A DNA stretch of 64,000 nucleotides from Gammaproteobacteria bacterium (GCA_022712915.1 JAFLJQ010000267.1:1-64000); one strand, 5' to 3'; counted from the first letter of the stretch, positions 19,437 to 28,763 are shown. Notes: generated by a model not told the origin, from the sequence alone. Numbers and translations: made by a program.

Positions 19437-20654
19437 TTATTTTTTATTTATCATTATCGGTACTACATTTTTGTTATTTTTTATCCCCTCCAGAAAATCA
19501 GCCCACCATTGCATCATCTTCTTACGTTCTTCCAGGTACTCAGATCGGTTATATGCTGCCCGTACCTTGTTACGTTCAGCGTGAGCAAGTTGCCGCTCAA
19601 TAACATCTGACTTGAATCCGCTTTCATTGAGTATGGTTGAGGCGGTTGCTCTGAACCCGTGAACTGTGGCCGTGCCGTGATACCCCATCCGGTACATTGC
19701 ATAAAGCATGGTGTTTTCACTGATGGGTTTTTTCCATGTCTTCTCACTGGGAAAGAGCAATTCCCTATGCCCGGATAAAGGTTTAAGTTCATCCAGTGTG
19801 GCTAAGGCCTGTTGTGATAGCGGCACAATATGTTCAGATCGCATTTTCATGCGTTCGGCTGGAATACGCCATTCAGCCCGATCCAGGTCAAATTCATCCC
19901 AACGTGCCCCCCTTATCTCACCGGTTCGGACAAAGGTCAGCACCACCAGATTCAGGGCTAGCCGTGTCTGCATGTGGCCATCGTAGGCACTCAGTTTGGT
20001 TAAAAATTCTGGTAAGTCTGCCCGGCTCAGTGCCGCCCTGTGGATTACTTTACGGGTTTTCAGTGCCCCTTTGAGATCGGTTACTGGGTTGTACTCTGCT
20101 CGGCCTGTTTGAATTGCGAACCGAAAAACAGCGCTGCACCGTTGTAATGTTTTAGACGCGAGTTCTAATGCATCCCGGCTTTCAACCTTCCGTAAAACTT
20201 CCAATACCAGAGGTGCCGTGAGTTCTTTTAGGGGGATATGTCCAATATAGGGGAACACCTCTTTTCCCATGCTTTTTATTACACTAGATGCATAATCTTT
20301 TGACCAGCCTTCACGCTCATTTTCGTGCCACTCACGGGCTATAGCCTCGAATGAGTTTTCAGTTTTAATAAGCTGCTGTTTTTTCTTTACCCGCTTACTC
20401 ATTGCGGTTGCAGGGTCGGTTCCGCTGGCCAACAATTTACGAGCCTTGTCCCGATCAAGACGGGCCTGGGCCAATGTGATCTCTGGATAAACGCCAATGG
20501 CCAGAGTCTTCTGTTTGTCAGTGTAGCGGTACGCCAGACGCCAATACTTCGCCCCAGTGGGCTGAATTTGCAGATATAGTCCCCCTCCATCGGTCAGCTT
20601 GTAGGGCTTCTCCTTAGGTTTGGCGGTCTTTATCCGGGTGTCTGTGATAGGCAT
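19437..20654 (-). CDS. int: P4-type tyrosine integrase
   Basis: Site-specific recombinase of 405 residues. The N-terminal DUF4102 arm-binding domain (ITDTRIKTAKPKEKPYKLTD, residues 3-22, then GGGLYLQI) is characteristic of island integrases. The catalytic domain shows the first arginine in VRTGEIRGARWDEF, HGFRATASTIL for the His-x-x-Arg box, LAHAERNKV for the third histidine and the nucleophile in AYNRSEYL. It is intact and lies 165 bases from the tRNA-Leu 3' end, pointing away from it. TACCAACA-type repeats surround its start and may autoregulate it. Confidence 0.95.
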   Translation of the reverse strand: MPITDTRIKTAKPKEKPYKLTDGGGLYLQIQPTGAKYWRLAYRYTDKQKTLAIGVYPEITLAQARLDRDKARKLLASGTDPATAMSKRVKKKQQLIKTENSFEAIAREWHENEREGWSKDYASSVIKSMGKEVFPYIGHIPLKELTAPLVLEVLRKVESRDALELASKTLQRCSAVFRFAIQTGRAEYNPVTDLKGALKTRKVIHRAALSRADLPEFLTKLSAYDGHMQTRLALNLVVLTFVRTGEIRGARWDEFDLDRAEWRIPAERMKMRSEHIVPLSQQALATLDELKPLSGHRELLFPSEKTWKKPISENTMLYAMYRMGYHGTATVHGFRATASTILNESGFKSDVIERQLAHAERNKVRAAYNRSEYLEERKKMMQWWADFLEGIKNNKNVVPIMINKK

Positions 20655-20708
20655 TGTTGGTACTTTTCCGCTGGTATAGAAAAATATACCAACAAAAATA
20701 CCAACAGG
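20652..20708 (+). repeat. Possible integrase arm-type repeats, right end
   Basis: TACCAACA appears twice in direct order at 20687-20708 and once inverted as TTGTTGGTA at 20655-20663, overlapping the integrase start region. They mirror the doublet at the left end (16677-16699). The position between integrase gene and att site fits arm sites of the recombinase. Confidence 0.55.
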
Positions 20709-20742
20709 TTAACCGGATTGCAAGGAATTTCTTAGGACTTCA

Positions 20743-20836
20743 TGGGACAAAAAAAGCCCGTAACACCTTGTTTCTACTTGGTGATACGGGCTTATTAGGA
20801 CGTTCTAAAACTTGAATTTGGTGCAGATGGCGAGAC
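20743..20836 (+). repeat. Right attachment-site repeat (overlaps tRNA-Leu 3' end)
   Basis: Direct repeat partner of 16523-16616. It spans the leuU terminator hairpin and the last 18 or so bases of the intact tRNA gene including its encoded CCA end. The element regenerates the full tRNA at this side, as is usual for integrases using tRNA 3' ends. Confidence 0.85.
20748..20794 (-). terminator. Intrinsic terminator after tRNA-Leu
   Basis: On the minus strand AAGCCCGTATCACC pairs with GGTGTTACGGGCTT around an 11-base loop and is followed by seven T. It ends the tpiA-secG-leuU transcript. A diverged copy is carried in the left att repeat at about 16530-16575. Confidence 0.8.
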
Positions 20837-20903
20837 TCGAACTCGCACGGCTTGCGCCACTACCCCCTCAAGGTAGCGTGTATACCAATTTCACCACATC
20901 TGC
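20819..20903 (-). tRNA. leuU: tRNA-Leu(GAG)
   Basis: The minus strand folds into a class II tRNA of 85 bases including encoded CCA. The acceptor stem GCAGATG pairs with CATCTGC. The anticodon arm is CTACC-TTGAGGG-GGTAG, giving anticodon GAG. A variable arm (TGGCGCAAGCC) and the T arm GCGAG-TTCGAGT-CTCGC follow. It lies 12 bases after secG in the same direction, as in E. coli where leuU follows secG. Its 3' end is the integration target of the adjacent element. Confidence 0.95.
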
Positions 20904-20915
20904 GTATCAGATTGA

Positions 20916-21251
20916 TTACTCGGCCAGGGGCACATCAGACTCTGAGCCGCCCTTAGGCTTTTCAACAGGCTGTTGTAGGGCTGGCACCATATCCATCACG
21001 CTTGTCGGTTCAGCCTGTTTATTGGCCACATAAGCCAGCGACAGGCTGGTGATAAAAAATAGTGTCGCGAGGACACCAGTCGTGCGAGTCAAAAATGAGG
21101 CTGCACCTTTACTGCCAAACATAGTACCGGAGGCACCACTACCGAAGGCAGCGCCAGCATCAGCACCCTTACCTTGCTGTATTAACACCAAGCCGACCAG
21201 GCTCACGGCAATTAACACATGCACGGCTAATAATATATTGTGTAGCAGCAT
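20916..21251 (-). CDS. secG: Protein translocase subunit SecG
   Basis: Auxiliary subunit of the SecYEG export channel. The 111-residue protein starts at the ATG at 21251 (MLLHNILLAVHVLIAVSLVGLVLIQ), preceded by GGAAGAG. It has two transmembrane helices flanking the conserved loop GKGADAGAAFGSGASGTMFG and a variable acidic C-terminus (ESDVPLAE). A longer frame running back into tpiA is not supported. It stands between tpiA and leuU, the usual order. Confidence 0.93.
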   Translation of the reverse strand: MLLHNILLAVHVLIAVSLVGLVLIQQGKGADAGAAFGSGASGTMFGSKGAASFLTRTTGVLATLFFITSLSLAYVANKQAEPTSVMDMVPALQQPVEKPKGGSESDVPLAE

Positions 21252-21270
21252 TTTATCTCTTCCATCTGGT

Positions 21271-22023
21271 TTAGCCCGCCGCAGTACAAATGGCCAGGAA
21301 GTCTTCCACCTTGAGGGACGCACCCCCAATCAGACCACCATCGATGTCCTGCATAGCGAGTAGTTCTTTGGCATTTCCGGCATTCATACTGCCGCCATAT
21401 TGAATACGTATTTTATCAGCCACGGCCTTATCATGGGCTGCCAGTTGACCACGAATAAAGGCATGAACATCCTGCGCCTGATCCGGGCTAGCTGTCTTGC
21501 CGGTACCGATGGCCCAAACCGGCTCATAAGCGATCACACCATCACCCAGGCTGGCAATACCGACTTCATCAATCACAGCCTTGATCTGACGAGCAACAAC
21601 CTCTTCCGTCACAGCCTTTTCACGTTCATCCAGGGTCTCCCCGATACACAGGATCGGGATCAACCCAGCCTTGTGAGCAACAGCAAACTTCTGTGCCACC
21701 AAGGCATCATCTTCACCATACAGTGTGCGACGTTCAGAGTGACCAATGATGACATACTTGCAACTGAAGTCGAGTAACATGGCTGTCGAGATTTCACCCG
21801 TAAAGGCACCTTTGGCCTCTATACTCATATTTTGACCACCCCAGGCAATGGGGGTACCCGTAAGTTGCTCCGCCACATCGGGAATATAGATGTAAGGTGC
21901 ACAAACCGCGACTTCAGCAACCTTGACGTTACCAATACCGGCCTTAAAACCATCCAATAAAGCCTTGTTATCGTCAAGGGAACCATTCATTTTCCAGTTG
22001 CCGACAATCAGTGGTTTACGCAT
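21271..22023 (-). CDS. tpiA: Triosephosphate isomerase
   Basis: Interconverts glyceraldehyde-3-phosphate and dihydroxyacetone phosphate in glycolysis. At 250 residues it is a standard TIM barrel with all catalytic residues: Lys11 in GNWKMNG, His95 in IGHSERR and Glu167 in AYEPVWAIGTG, plus the phosphate-binding GGSMNAGNA and GGLIGGASL loops. It lies 117 bases after glmM, with secG 19 bases downstream. Confidence 0.97.
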   Translation of the reverse strand: MRKPLIVGNWKMNGSLDDNKALLDGFKAGIGNVKVAEVAVCAPYIYIPDVAEQLTGTPIAWGGQNMSIEAKGAFTGEISTAMLLDFSCKYVIIGHSERRTLYGEDDALVAQKFAVAHKAGLIPILCIGETLDEREKAVTEEVVARQIKAVIDEVGIASLGDGVIAYEPVWAIGTGKTASPDQAQDVHAFIRGQLAAHDKAVADKIRIQYGGSMNAGNAKELLAMQDIDGGLIGGASLKVEDFLAICTAAG

Positions 22024-22140
22024 TTTTTTCTACCTCACCCTTATATTCTTGGACTTGAAAATAGCGCGAAAGAATACCCTTGCAGCGGATAGAAATCAAT
22101 GCACTAGTTGGAAAATCAGCCTGAAAATTATGATGTTATG

Positions 22141-23478
22141 TCAGGAAACCGCTTCTCGAACCACATCGGCCAGTTCTTGAGCCACAGACTGAACCATTTT
22201 ACCATCCCGCCCTTCGACCATGACCCGAATAAGAGGTTCCGTGCCAGACGGTCGCAACAGAACGCGTCCAGTGTCATTTAAGCGTGCCTCAGCCTCAACC
22301 AGCGCTAACTTAACCTGTGGATGATCACAAACATTGATACGCTCAGTCATTTTGACATTAATCAAGATCTGCGGGTATTTGGACACACCCGCTAATAAAT
22401 CACGCAAAGATTTTTCCTGTCTGACCATCGCGGCCAGTATCTGCAAGGCGGAGACTACTCCATCTCCCGTGGTGGTACGATCCAGACAGATAATATGCCC
22501 TGATGATTCACCACCCAGGATCCAACCCTTATCCTTAAGCATCTCCATCACATGGCGATCACCAACATTAGCACGACCAAAGGGAATACCCGCATCAGCC
22601 AGGGAATGTTCCAAGCCCAAATTGGTCATCAATGTGCCGACCACGCCACCATTCAAGGCGGCTTCAGCTTGGCGATCACGGGCAATAATATATAACAACT
22701 CATCACCATCAACGAGTTTTCCTTCATGATCAACCATAATCACACGGTCAGCATCACCATCAAGGGCTATACCCAGGCTGGCCTTTTCTTTAATAACAAG
22801 TTCCTGCAACATAGCAGGATGAGTTGAACCCACACCATCATTGATGTTCAAACCATTGGGCTGGTTACCGACCGTAATGACCTCAGCACCCAGCTCATTT
22901 AATACATTAGGCGCGACCCAGTACGCCGCACCATGGGCGCAATCAACGATGATCTTCAAACCTTTCAGACTAGTCGCATAAGGAATGGTACTTTTACAAA
23001 ACTCAATATACCGGCCCTCTGCATCCTTAACCCGAACTGCCTTACCCAGGCGGGCTGAATCGTTACAAACCATTTCTTTTTCTAACTCAGCTTCAATAGC
23101 CTGCTCTACCTCATCAGGGAGCTTGGAACCATCCGCAGAAAAAAACTTGATACCATTATCATAATAAGGATTGTGTGAGGCACTGATAACAATACCAGCA
23201 CACGCATGCAAGGTGCGAGTAATATAGGCGATGGCGGGTGTCGGCATGGGCCCCAACAAATAAACATCCAGACCCGCAGATGACAAGCCGGCTTCTAATG
23301 CCGACTCAAACATATAGCCAGAGATGCGCGTATCCTTACCGATAATAACTTTACCTCCACCCGTTCCAGCCAGAACCTTACCGGCTGCCCAGCCGAGTTT
23401 AAGCATGAATTCCGGTGTGATCGGGAAGGTTCCAACCTTACCCCGTATACCATCCGTTCCAAAATATTGTCGAGTCAT
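22141..23478 (-). CDS. glmM: Phosphoglucosamine mutase
   Basis: Converts glucosamine-6-phosphate to glucosamine-1-phosphate for peptidoglycan and LPS precursors. Start set at the ATG at 23478 ([13 protein letters not shown]), with AAGGAAAA upstream, giving 445 residues. The phosphorylated serine is Ser101 in VISASHNP. The metal loop DGDADR and the C-terminal phosphate-binding [15 protein letters not shown] are intact. It follows folP by 17 bases, the standard folP-glmM pair. Confidence 0.97.
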   Translation of the reverse strand: MTRQYFGTDGIRGKVGTFPITPEFMLKLGWAAGKVLAGTGGGKVIIGKDTRISGYMFESALEAGLSSAGLDVYLLGPMPTPAIAYITRTLHACAGIVISASHNPYYDNGIKFFSADGSKLPDEVEQAIEAELEKEMVCNDSARLGKAVRVKDAEGRYIEFCKSTIPYATSLKGLKIIVDCAHGAAYWVAPNVLNELGAEVITVGNQPNGLNINDGVGSTHPAMLQELVIKEKASLGIALDGDADRVIMVDHEGKLVDGDELLYIIARDRQAEAALNGGVVGTLMTNLGLEHSLADAGIPFGRANVGDRHVMEMLKDKGWILGGESSGHIICLDRTTTGDGVVSALQILAAMVRQEKSLRDLLAGVSKYPQILINVKMTERINVCDHPQVKLALVEAEARLNDTGRVLLRPSGTEPLIRVMVEGRDGKMVQSVAQELADVVREAVS

Positions 23479-23495
23479 CAAATTTTCCTTAGATA

Positions 23496-24332
23496 TTAGG
23501 GGGCTAGCTGCATAGCTTGGCATATTTTTATTGCATCAACTGTCGCAGCAACATCATGTGTCCGAATAATAGATGCCCCATTACAGACGGCCAGTGTGGT
23601 AAGAGCAATACCACCATAAAGGCGATCATTCATCTCTTTGTTAAGTATATATCCAATTGTCGATTTACGTGAAAGACCCAGCAGGATCGGCAAACCTAAC
23701 TCTAAAAATTGATCCAAATATTTAATCAGACTCAGGTTGTGTTCAGGTGTCTTACCAAAACCAAAACCGGGATCAAATATAATCTGTTCACGTTTGATCC
23801 CCGCATTAACACAGGCATCCAATCGCATCTTAAAAAAATTTTGTATGTCTTTTATTAAATCACTATATGCCGGTGACTGCTGCATAGTACGCGGTTCACC
23901 CTGCATATGCATCAAACAAACCGGAACCTCTAGTTCCGCTACCGTTTCTAACACACCTTCTGCCTGCAAAGCATAAACATCGTTAATTAAATTCGCACCC
24001 GCATGAACAGCATCACGCATAACCTGTGCCTTACTGGTATCGATGGAAATGGGAATATCTGACTCTTTACGAATAGCTTCAATCACCGGAATCACGCGAG
24101 CCAGTTCTTCTGCCTCATCAACAGTCTCAGCACCAGGCCGGGTGGATTCTCCACCAATATCAATCATCGCCGCCCCATCAGCAATCATTTTTCGAACCTG
24201 AACGAGTGCCGTATCCGTAGAGACGAATTGACCACCATCAGAAAATGAATCCGGTGTGACATTAAGAATACCCATAACACAGGGTTGCGCTAACTCAAGC
24301 GTCTCGCCAGCAGATGAATATTGAAGCGTCAT
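23496..24332 (-). CDS. folP: Dihydropteroate synthase
   Basis: Joins p-aminobenzoate to the pterin pyrophosphate in folate synthesis and is the sulfonamide target. 278 residues. Both DHPS signatures are seen: [17 protein letters not shown] (about residues 20-36) and [13 protein letters not shown] (about 58-70). The pterin site aspartate and the [14 protein letters not shown] motif are present, as is the RTHDVAAT box near the end. The gene lies downstream of ftsH, separated by an inserted repeat. Confidence 0.96.
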   Translation of the reverse strand: MTLQYSSAGETLELAQPCVMGILNVTPDSFSDGGQFVSTDTALVQVRKMIADGAAMIDIGGESTRPGAETVDEAEELARVIPVIEAIRKESDIPISIDTSKAQVMRDAVHAGANLINDVYALQAEGVLETVAELEVPVCLMHMQGEPRTMQQSPAYSDLIKDIQNFFKMRLDACVNAGIKREQIIFDPGFGFGKTPEHNLSLIKYLDQFLELGLPILLGLSRKSTIGYILNKEMNDRLYGGIALTTLAVCNGASIIRTHDVAATVDAIKICQAMQLAP

Positions 24333-24417
24333 GTCATTTTATGGTTTTAAATTTGTCTGAAGAGAAGAATACGCAAGCCAAATTAAAATCATGTATTTGA
24401 TTGATCCAATAATTTAG

Positions 24418-24644
24418 GGGGCCTCTATAAATAGTAATTTTTTCGTGAAAGCAAGGAAGCACCGCGCACACGACTGCATGGATGCAGGAGATTGGATGAA
24501 GCAGGGAGCCAGAATCCTAGAACCGCAGTGTATATGACATACATGAGGACAAGGTGCCGTCCAGGTGTTCGAGCACGGCGCTGACGCCGCTATCGCGGAC
24601 TTGTGCCCCTTGGGTGAAAAGTGCATTTATAGAGGTGCCTTTTA
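24418..24644 (+). repeat. Dispersed palindromic repeat, copy B (most complete)
   Basis: About 227 bases bounded by imperfect terminal inverted repeats: GGCCTCTATAAATAG at the left against CATTTATAGAGGTGCC at the right. Inside are a CTGCATGGATGCAG palindrome, ACATGAGGACAAGGTGCCGTCC, and CACGGCGCTGACGCCGC. Similar sequence occurs at 581-668, 33418-33530 (inverted) and 45183-45346. It has no open frame of useful length, so if mobile it would depend on enzymes supplied from elsewhere, like a MITE. Confidence 0.75.
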
Positions 24645-24658
24645 GTCAAGAATTAGAC

Positions 24659-24683
24659 AAATGCCCCGCAGTAGCAGGGCATT
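24659..24683 (-). terminator. Hairpin after ftsH
   Basis: On the minus strand AATGCCCTGC and GCGGGGCATT form a stem with a four-base loop, about 30 bases after the ftsH stop. The downstream T content is low (TTGTC), so termination efficiency is uncertain. Confidence 0.5.
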
Positions 24684-24712
24684 ATTTGTGTGGCAATTAA
24701 AACAATGACAAA

Positions 24713-26635
24713 TTAATGTTCACTGGCAGGCTTACCCAAAGTACCTTCATTCTTGTCATCATCTGCTTTTTTAGCTGATGTTGAGCTGCTTCCACCACCA
24801 TGTGGTTGCTCATCCCAGTCCTTTGGGGGACGAGGTGCATTGCCATCCATAATGTCCGCAATCTGATCCTTATCGATAGTCTCGTATTTGATCAAGGCAT
24901 CAGCCATCATGTGCAGTCGATCCATTTTATCGGTAAGAATCTGATGGGCGCGCTGGTAGTTGCGATCAACAAAGGCGCGGATTTCTTCATCGATAACGTG
25001 AGAGGTCTCATCAGACACGTTCTTGTGCTGGGTAACAGAATGACCCAGGAAGACCTCACCCTCCTCTTCACTATAGGTCATGGGACCCAGACGATCCGAC
25101 AGGCCCCACTTAGTTACCATGTTGCGAGATAACTCCGTCACGCGGTGAATATCATTCGAGGCACCGGTAGTGACCTGATCCTTACCAAAAATCAACTCTT
25201 CCGCAATACGGCCACCGAACAAACTGGATATCTGACTTTCCAGACGTTCCTTACTGTAGCTGTAACGATCCCCTTCCGGCAAAAACATGGTCACACCCAA
25301 TGCACGACCACGCGGAATAATAGTGACCTTATAAACAGGATCGTGCGCCGGTACCGATAAACCAACAATGGCATGACCCGCTTCATGATAAGCAGTCAGT
25401 TTTTTCTCATCTTCGCTCATGACCATGGACTTGCGCTCCGATCCCATGAGGATCTTGTCCTTGGCCTTTTCAAACTCTTCCATATCCACCAGGCGTTTAT
25501 CAGCTCGAGCCGCAAACAGGGCTGACTCATTCACCAAATTAGCGAGATCTGCGCCAGAGAAGCCAGGGGTACCACGGGCAATAATACGGGGTTCAACATT
25601 GTCTGAAATAGGCACCTTACGCATGTGAACCTTGAGGATCTGCTCCCGGCCACGCATATCGGGCAGTGGCACCACCACCTGACGGTCAAAACGACCTGGG
25701 CGCAACAGGGCGGGATCCAGTACATCGGGACGGTTGGTCGCGGCAATAACAATAACACCTTCATTGCCTTCGAAACCGTCCATTTCAACCAGCAATTGAT
25801 TGAGGGTCTGTTCACGCTCGTCATGTCCACCACCGAGGCCAGCGCCACGATGACGACCGACGGCATCGATTTCATCGATAAAAATAATACAGGGCGCATG
25901 TTTCTTGGCCTGCTCGAACATATCACGCACACGGGATGCACCGACACCAACGAACATTTCAACGAAATCAGAACCAGAAATGGTAAAGAACGGCACTTTT
26001 GCTTCACCGGCAATGGCCTTGGCCAACAGTGTCTTACCCGTACCAGGAGAACCTACCATCAACACACCACTGGGGATCTTACCACCCAGCTTTTGAAACT
26101 TGCCCGGGTCACGCAGGAATTCAACCAACTCAGCCACTTCGTCCTTGGCTTCATCAACGCCAGCGACATCACTAAAGGTGATCTTGACCTGATCCTCGCC
26201 CAGCATACGGGCACGACTTTTACCGAAAGACATCGCACCTCGACCGCCGCCGCCGCCCTGCATCTGACGCATAAAGAAAATCCACAGACCGATAATAAGG
26301 AGGAAAGGAAACCAGGAAATAAAAATCTGGGTCCAGATAGACTGCTCCATCGGTTTGCCGACGATCTTGACCCCGTTTTTCATGAGATCGCCAATCATGG
26401 CCGTGTTATCTGTTTCAGGACTATAGGTCACAAAATGACTATTACTAATCGTAGTGCCGGTAATAGTGCGACCCTGGATCTGAACCTCGTTAACCTGACT
26501 TTGTTTCACACTCTCAATAAACTCGGAATACGCAATCTTGGTTTCCGATTTTTGTGTGCTCAGATTATTAAAGACAGACATGAGGATGACCGCGACAATC
26601 ACCCACAAAATAATATTTTTGGTTAAATCGTTCAA
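24713..26635 (-). CDS. ftsH: ATP-dependent zinc metalloprotease FtsH
   Basis: Membrane-bound AAA+ protease that degrades misfolded membrane proteins and regulators such as sigma32 and LpxC. 640 residues: an N-terminal helix (5-25), periplasmic domain, second helix (about 103-122), Walker A GSPGTGKT (195-202), Walker [10 protein letters not shown], the second region of homology ending in [10 protein letters not shown], and the zinc site HEAGH (417-421). The tail is low-complexity and Gly/Ser-rich. Preceded by rlmE, as in E. coli. Confidence 0.98.
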   Translation of the reverse strand: MNDLTKNIILWVIVAVILMSVFNNLSTQKSETKIAYSEFIESVKQSQVNEVQIQGRTITGTTISNSHFVTYSPETDNTAMIGDLMKNGVKIVGKPMEQSIWTQIFISWFPFLLIIGLWIFFMRQMQGGGGGRGAMSFGKSRARMLGEDQVKITFSDVAGVDEAKDEVAELVEFLRDPGKFQKLGGKIPSGVLMVGSPGTGKTLLAKAIAGEAKVPFFTISGSDFVEMFVGVGASRVRDMFEQAKKHAPCIIFIDEIDAVGRHRGAGLGGGHDEREQTLNQLLVEMDGFEGNEGVIVIAATNRPDVLDPALLRPGRFDRQVVVPLPDMRGREQILKVHMRKVPISDNVEPRIIARGTPGFSGADLANLVNESALFAARADKRLVDMEEFEKAKDKILMGSERKSMVMSEDEKKLTAYHEAGHAIVGLSVPAHDPVYKVTIIPRGRALGVTMFLPEGDRYSYSKERLESQISSLFGGRIAEELIFGKDQVTTGASNDIHRVTELSRNMVTKWGLSDRLGPMTYSEEEGEVFLGHSVTQHKNVSDETSHVIDEEIRAFVDRNYQRAHQILTDKMDRLHMMADALIKYETIDKDQIADIMDGNAPRPPKDWDEQPHGGGSSSTSAKKADDDKNEGTLGKPASEH

Positions 26636-26680
26636 AATAATCCCTCTACAACTCGGTGCGGCCTATCGGCTTTAATACTA

Positions 26681-27307
26681 TTATAGTGCCTGCTTGCAAG
26701 CCTTGGCCAGTAAATAGACCTCTCGTGAACGAGGCCTCGATGCCTTAGGTTTTCTTACAGTAACACTCTTAAAATAACCACGCAATTCTCTTAAGTATTC
26801 ATCAAACCCCTCACCCTGAAAAACCTTAACCAAAAATATCCCGTCACTATTAAGGGTTTTTCTGGCTAAATCCAGTGCAAGCTCGGCCAAATACATGGCA
26901 CAAGGCTGATCCACAGCTTTCACTCCACTAATATTGGGTGCCATATCAGACATTACAAGGTCTGCCTTGTCATTTCCAATACATTGCAGCAATTGGTTAA
27001 GCACATCCTCCTCACGAAAATCCCCCAGAACAAATTCAACATCGGCTAAAGCATCCATGGGCAGAATATCGGTGGCCACCAGGCGGCCTTTTCCTTTCAA
27101 ATACAAGCTGGCAATCTGGCTCCAGCCGCCTGGGGCGGCCCCCAAGTCAACAATGGTCATACCCGGTCGTAACAAATGATCCTTTTCTTCAATTTCCAGC
27201 AATTTATAGACCGCACGGGAACGATATCCCTCCTTTTGCGCCTTCTTTACATAGAAATCGTCAAAATGTTCCTTTAACCAATTTTTACTTTGTTTTGAAC
27301 GTGCCAT
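26681..27307 (-). CDS. rlmE: 23S rRNA 2'-O-ribose U2552 methyltransferase
   Basis: SAM-dependent methyltransferase (RrmJ/FtsJ) acting on U2552 of 23S rRNA. 208 residues with the SAM-binding motif [15 protein letters not shown] (about residues 53-67) and catalytic tetrad context: [25 protein letters not shown] at the start (Lys), SDMAPNISG (Asp), [14 protein letters not shown] (Lys) and the late Glu in SREVYLLA. It leads the rlmE-ftsH pair and is divergent from yhbY, with only 38 bases between them. Confidence 0.96.
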   Translation of the reverse strand: MARSKQSKNWLKEHFDDFYVKKAQKEGYRSRAVYKLLEIEEKDHLLRPGMTIVDLGAAPGGWSQIASLYLKGKGRLVATDILPMDALADVEFVLGDFREEDVLNQLLQCIGNDKADLVMSDMAPNISGVKAVDQPCAMYLAELALDLARKTLNSDGIFLVKVFQGEGFDEYLRELRGYFKSVTVRKPKASRPRSREVYLLAKACKQAL

Positions 27308-27314
27308 GAAGTGG

Positions 27315-27320
27315 TATAAT
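27315..27320 (+). promoter_or_regulatory. Probable -10 element for yhbY
   Basis: A consensus TATAAT lies 26 bases before the yhbY ATG. No good -35 box stands at 16-18 bases; the nearest are TTGAAC at 14 and TTGTTT at 19. The promoter would overlap the rlmE start codon region, so the divergent genes may influence each other. Confidence 0.45.
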
Positions 27321-27345
27321 CCGCAGCCTGAATAGAGGTTATTTT

Positions 27346-27642
27346 ATGCCATTGAACGAGAAACAAAAACGCCATTTACGCGGCTTACTGCATCAACGCA
27401 AACCTGTGATCATCATAGGTGGGGCTGGCCTGACAGAAAATGTCATGCTAGAGCTCGAAAGCACCCTGGCCCACCACGAACTCATCAAAGTAAAAATCAA
27501 TGCCGATGACAAAGCCGCACGCCGTGCCATAATCGAAAAAATCTGTGCACAAACCAAAAGTGAACTGATCCAAACCATCGGCCATACGGCCTCGTTTTAT
27601 CGCCCTGCCGACGAGCCAGTGATCACCTTGCCTAAAAAATAG
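27346..27642 (+). CDS. yhbY: Ribosome assembly RNA-binding protein YhbY
   Basis: CRM-domain protein of 98 residues that binds pre-50S particles. Visible features are the basic N-terminus LNEKQKRHLRGLLHQRKPV and the GxxG-type loop GGAGLTENVMLELESTLAHHELIKVKI (first half about residues 24-36), ending with QTIGHTASFYRP. AGAGG serves as ribosome binding site. The position divergent from rlmE-ftsH is conserved in gammaproteobacteria. Confidence 0.95.
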   Translation: MPLNEKQKRHLRGLLHQRKPVIIIGGAGLTENVMLELESTLAHHELIKVKINADDKAARRAIIEKICAQTKSELIQTIGHTASFYRPADEPVITLPKK

Positions 27643-27649
27643 TCTCTTT

Positions 27650-27722
27650 CACCACGAAGTCTCGACGACACGAAGGTTAAACATAATTATCTTCTTTGTA
27701 TCTTCGAAACTTCGTGGTTAAT
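27650..27722. repeat. Inverted 'ACGAAG' repeat between convergent genes
   Basis: ACCACGAAGTCTCGACGACACGAAG on the left faces CTTCGAAACTTCGTGGT on the right, making an imperfect palindrome over the yhbY/DUF4149 convergent junction. The same motif family returns at 28193-28265, and G/C-richer relatives at 31985-32012, 33614-33766 and 39026-39052. It may also serve as a bidirectional terminator. Confidence 0.6.
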
Positions 27723-28155
27723 GTTTTTCATCGGATAAACCGAATACGACCAGCACCAGCCCGGCCAAACTGTTAAACATAAACAGAAGAGAGGATACGC
27801 CATGCAAGCGGCCAAATTGTTTTGCCACCTCACCCTGTAAACCTGCGGCTTTCAATTCGACCATCATGGGTTGCAGAATGAATTGTCCAATAACAACAAA
27901 CAGCAGCATGATGATTAATGCCCATACCCGCCATTGCATCCAGTTAGACAAACCACTTCGATACAGCATGCTGGCCAATAACAGGGCACCGCTGACCAAG
28001 CCGATGTAACTCATAATCGTAAAAAGTTGCCCAGCAACATCACCCGCAAGTTGCCGATCCAACATTTTGAACAACACCGGCACCACCACATAACCCAGCA
28101 TCCACATCCCCCCTACCCACAGGGTCAATAAAATACGGTCTGATATCTGGTTCAT
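27718..28155 (-). CDS. DUF4149-like four-helix membrane protein
   Basis: Integral membrane protein of 145 residues from the ATG at 28155, with GGAAGA upstream. Four hydrophobic segments are visible at about residues 10-30, 45-65, 75-95 and 120-140, with the family-like start LLTLWVGGMWMLGYVVVPVLF. Proteins of this type often stand next to greA/carB or yhbY in gammaproteobacteria, and their function is unknown. It is in the carAB-greA direction but separated from greA by about 120 bases of repeat. Confidence 0.75.
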   Translation of the reverse strand: MNQISDRILLTLWVGGMWMLGYVVVPVLFKMLDRQLAGDVAGQLFTIMSYIGLVSGALLLASMLYRSGLSNWMQWRVWALIIMLLFVVIGQFILQPMMVELKAAGLQGEVAKQFGRLHGVSSLLFMFNSLAGLVLVVFGLSDEKH

Positions 28156-28192
28156 GGTTTTAGTTCTTCCCGGAATGTATAAATACAAAAAA

Positions 28193-28268
28193 TTTACTAC
28201 GAAGGCACGAAGTTTATGAATAATAAAATAAAGGTCTTCTTCATAACTTCAAGTCTTCGTGATGAAAA
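28193..28268. repeat. Second 'ACGAAG' palindrome
   Basis: TACGAAGGCACGAAGTTTATGAA on one side is matched by TTCATAACTTCAAGTCTTCGTGA on the other, a 75-base imperfect inverted repeat between greA and the DUF4149 gene. It is related to the repeat at 27650-27722. Confidence 0.55.
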
Positions 28269-28277
28269 AAAATTCCG

Positions 28278-28763
28278 TTAAATATACTTAACCGAAACGA
28301 TCTCGTACTCACGCACACCACCCGGTGCATTAACATCAATCTCATCACCTTCATTCTTGCCTATCAAGGCACGGGCAATCGGTGATGACACCGCAATACG
28401 GCTTTGTTTGATGTCGGCTTCCAGGTCACCGACGATTTGGTAAGTCACGTCCTTGTCCTCACCGATATCAAATAAACCTACGGTGGCACCAAAAACAATC
28501 CTGCTGCCCGCATTGGCTCCGACAAGCTTAATATCAATGATCTCAGCATTAGAAACCACGGACTCCAGTTCCTGAATACGGCCTTCCATAAAACTCTGTT
28601 GTTCACGAGCCGCATGGTATTCAGCATTTTCTTTCAGATCGCCATGTTCACGCGCCGTCGCAATCGCTTGTACAACTTTAGGGCGTTGTACACTCTTCAG
28701 GTCTTTTAACTCTTCTTTCAATCTTTCAGCGCCTGCTGCTGTCATTGGCGGTCTGCTGCTCAT
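28278..28763 (-). CDS. greA: Transcription elongation factor GreA
   Basis: Rescues backtracked RNA polymerase by stimulating transcript cleavage. 161 residues: an N-terminal coiled coil with the acidic tip ([22 protein letters not shown], about residues 40-61; tip Asp and Glu present) and a C-terminal FKBP-like domain ending in [16 protein letters not shown]. Its ATG overlaps the carB stop by 4 bases, the usual carAB-greA linkage. Confidence 0.97.
   Translation of the reverse strand: MSSRPPMTAAGAERLKEELKDLKSVQRPKVVQAIATAREHGDLKENAEYHAAREQQSFMEGRIQELESVVSNAEIIDIKLVGANAGSRIVFGATVGLFDIGEDKDVTYQIVGDLEADIKQSRIAVSSPIARALIGKNEGDEIDVNAPGGVREYEIVSVKYI

Larger units (their letters stand above)
16617..20842. 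mobile_element. Small integrative element inserted at tRNA-Leu(GAG)
   Basis: The block is bounded by direct repeats 16523-16616 and 20743-20836 that share the tRNA-Leu 3' end. It holds a P4-type tyrosine integrase next to the intact tRNA, an AlpA-like regulator, three small unassigned genes on the integrase strand and two lipoprotein genes on the opposite strand. TACCAACA repeats occur just inside both ends. It has no conjugation, capsid or transposase genes, so it is either a satellite-type element needing helper functions or a reduced remnant. The neighbouring order secG-leuU-(element)-nuoA suggests it split an ancestral secG-leuU-nuo arrangement. Confidence 0.85.
24333..24712. other. folP-ftsH spacer with repeat copy B and hairpin
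   Basis: This 380-base gap is unusually long for the ftsH-folP junction. It consists mainly of dispersed repeat copy B (24418-24644) and an ftsH-proximal hairpin (24659-24683). No coding sequence is supported. The insertion may uncouple folP-glmM transcription from ftsH. Confidence 0.6.

Noticed and set aside
24418-24644. Insertion sequence with its own transposase
   Set aside because: The element has terminal inverted repeats but no reading frame long enough for a transposase.
25625-26626. Plus-strand frame of 333 codons opposite ftsH
   Set aside because: It is entirely antisense to the well-conserved ftsH gene, with a His/Thr-rich composition typical of a shadow frame.
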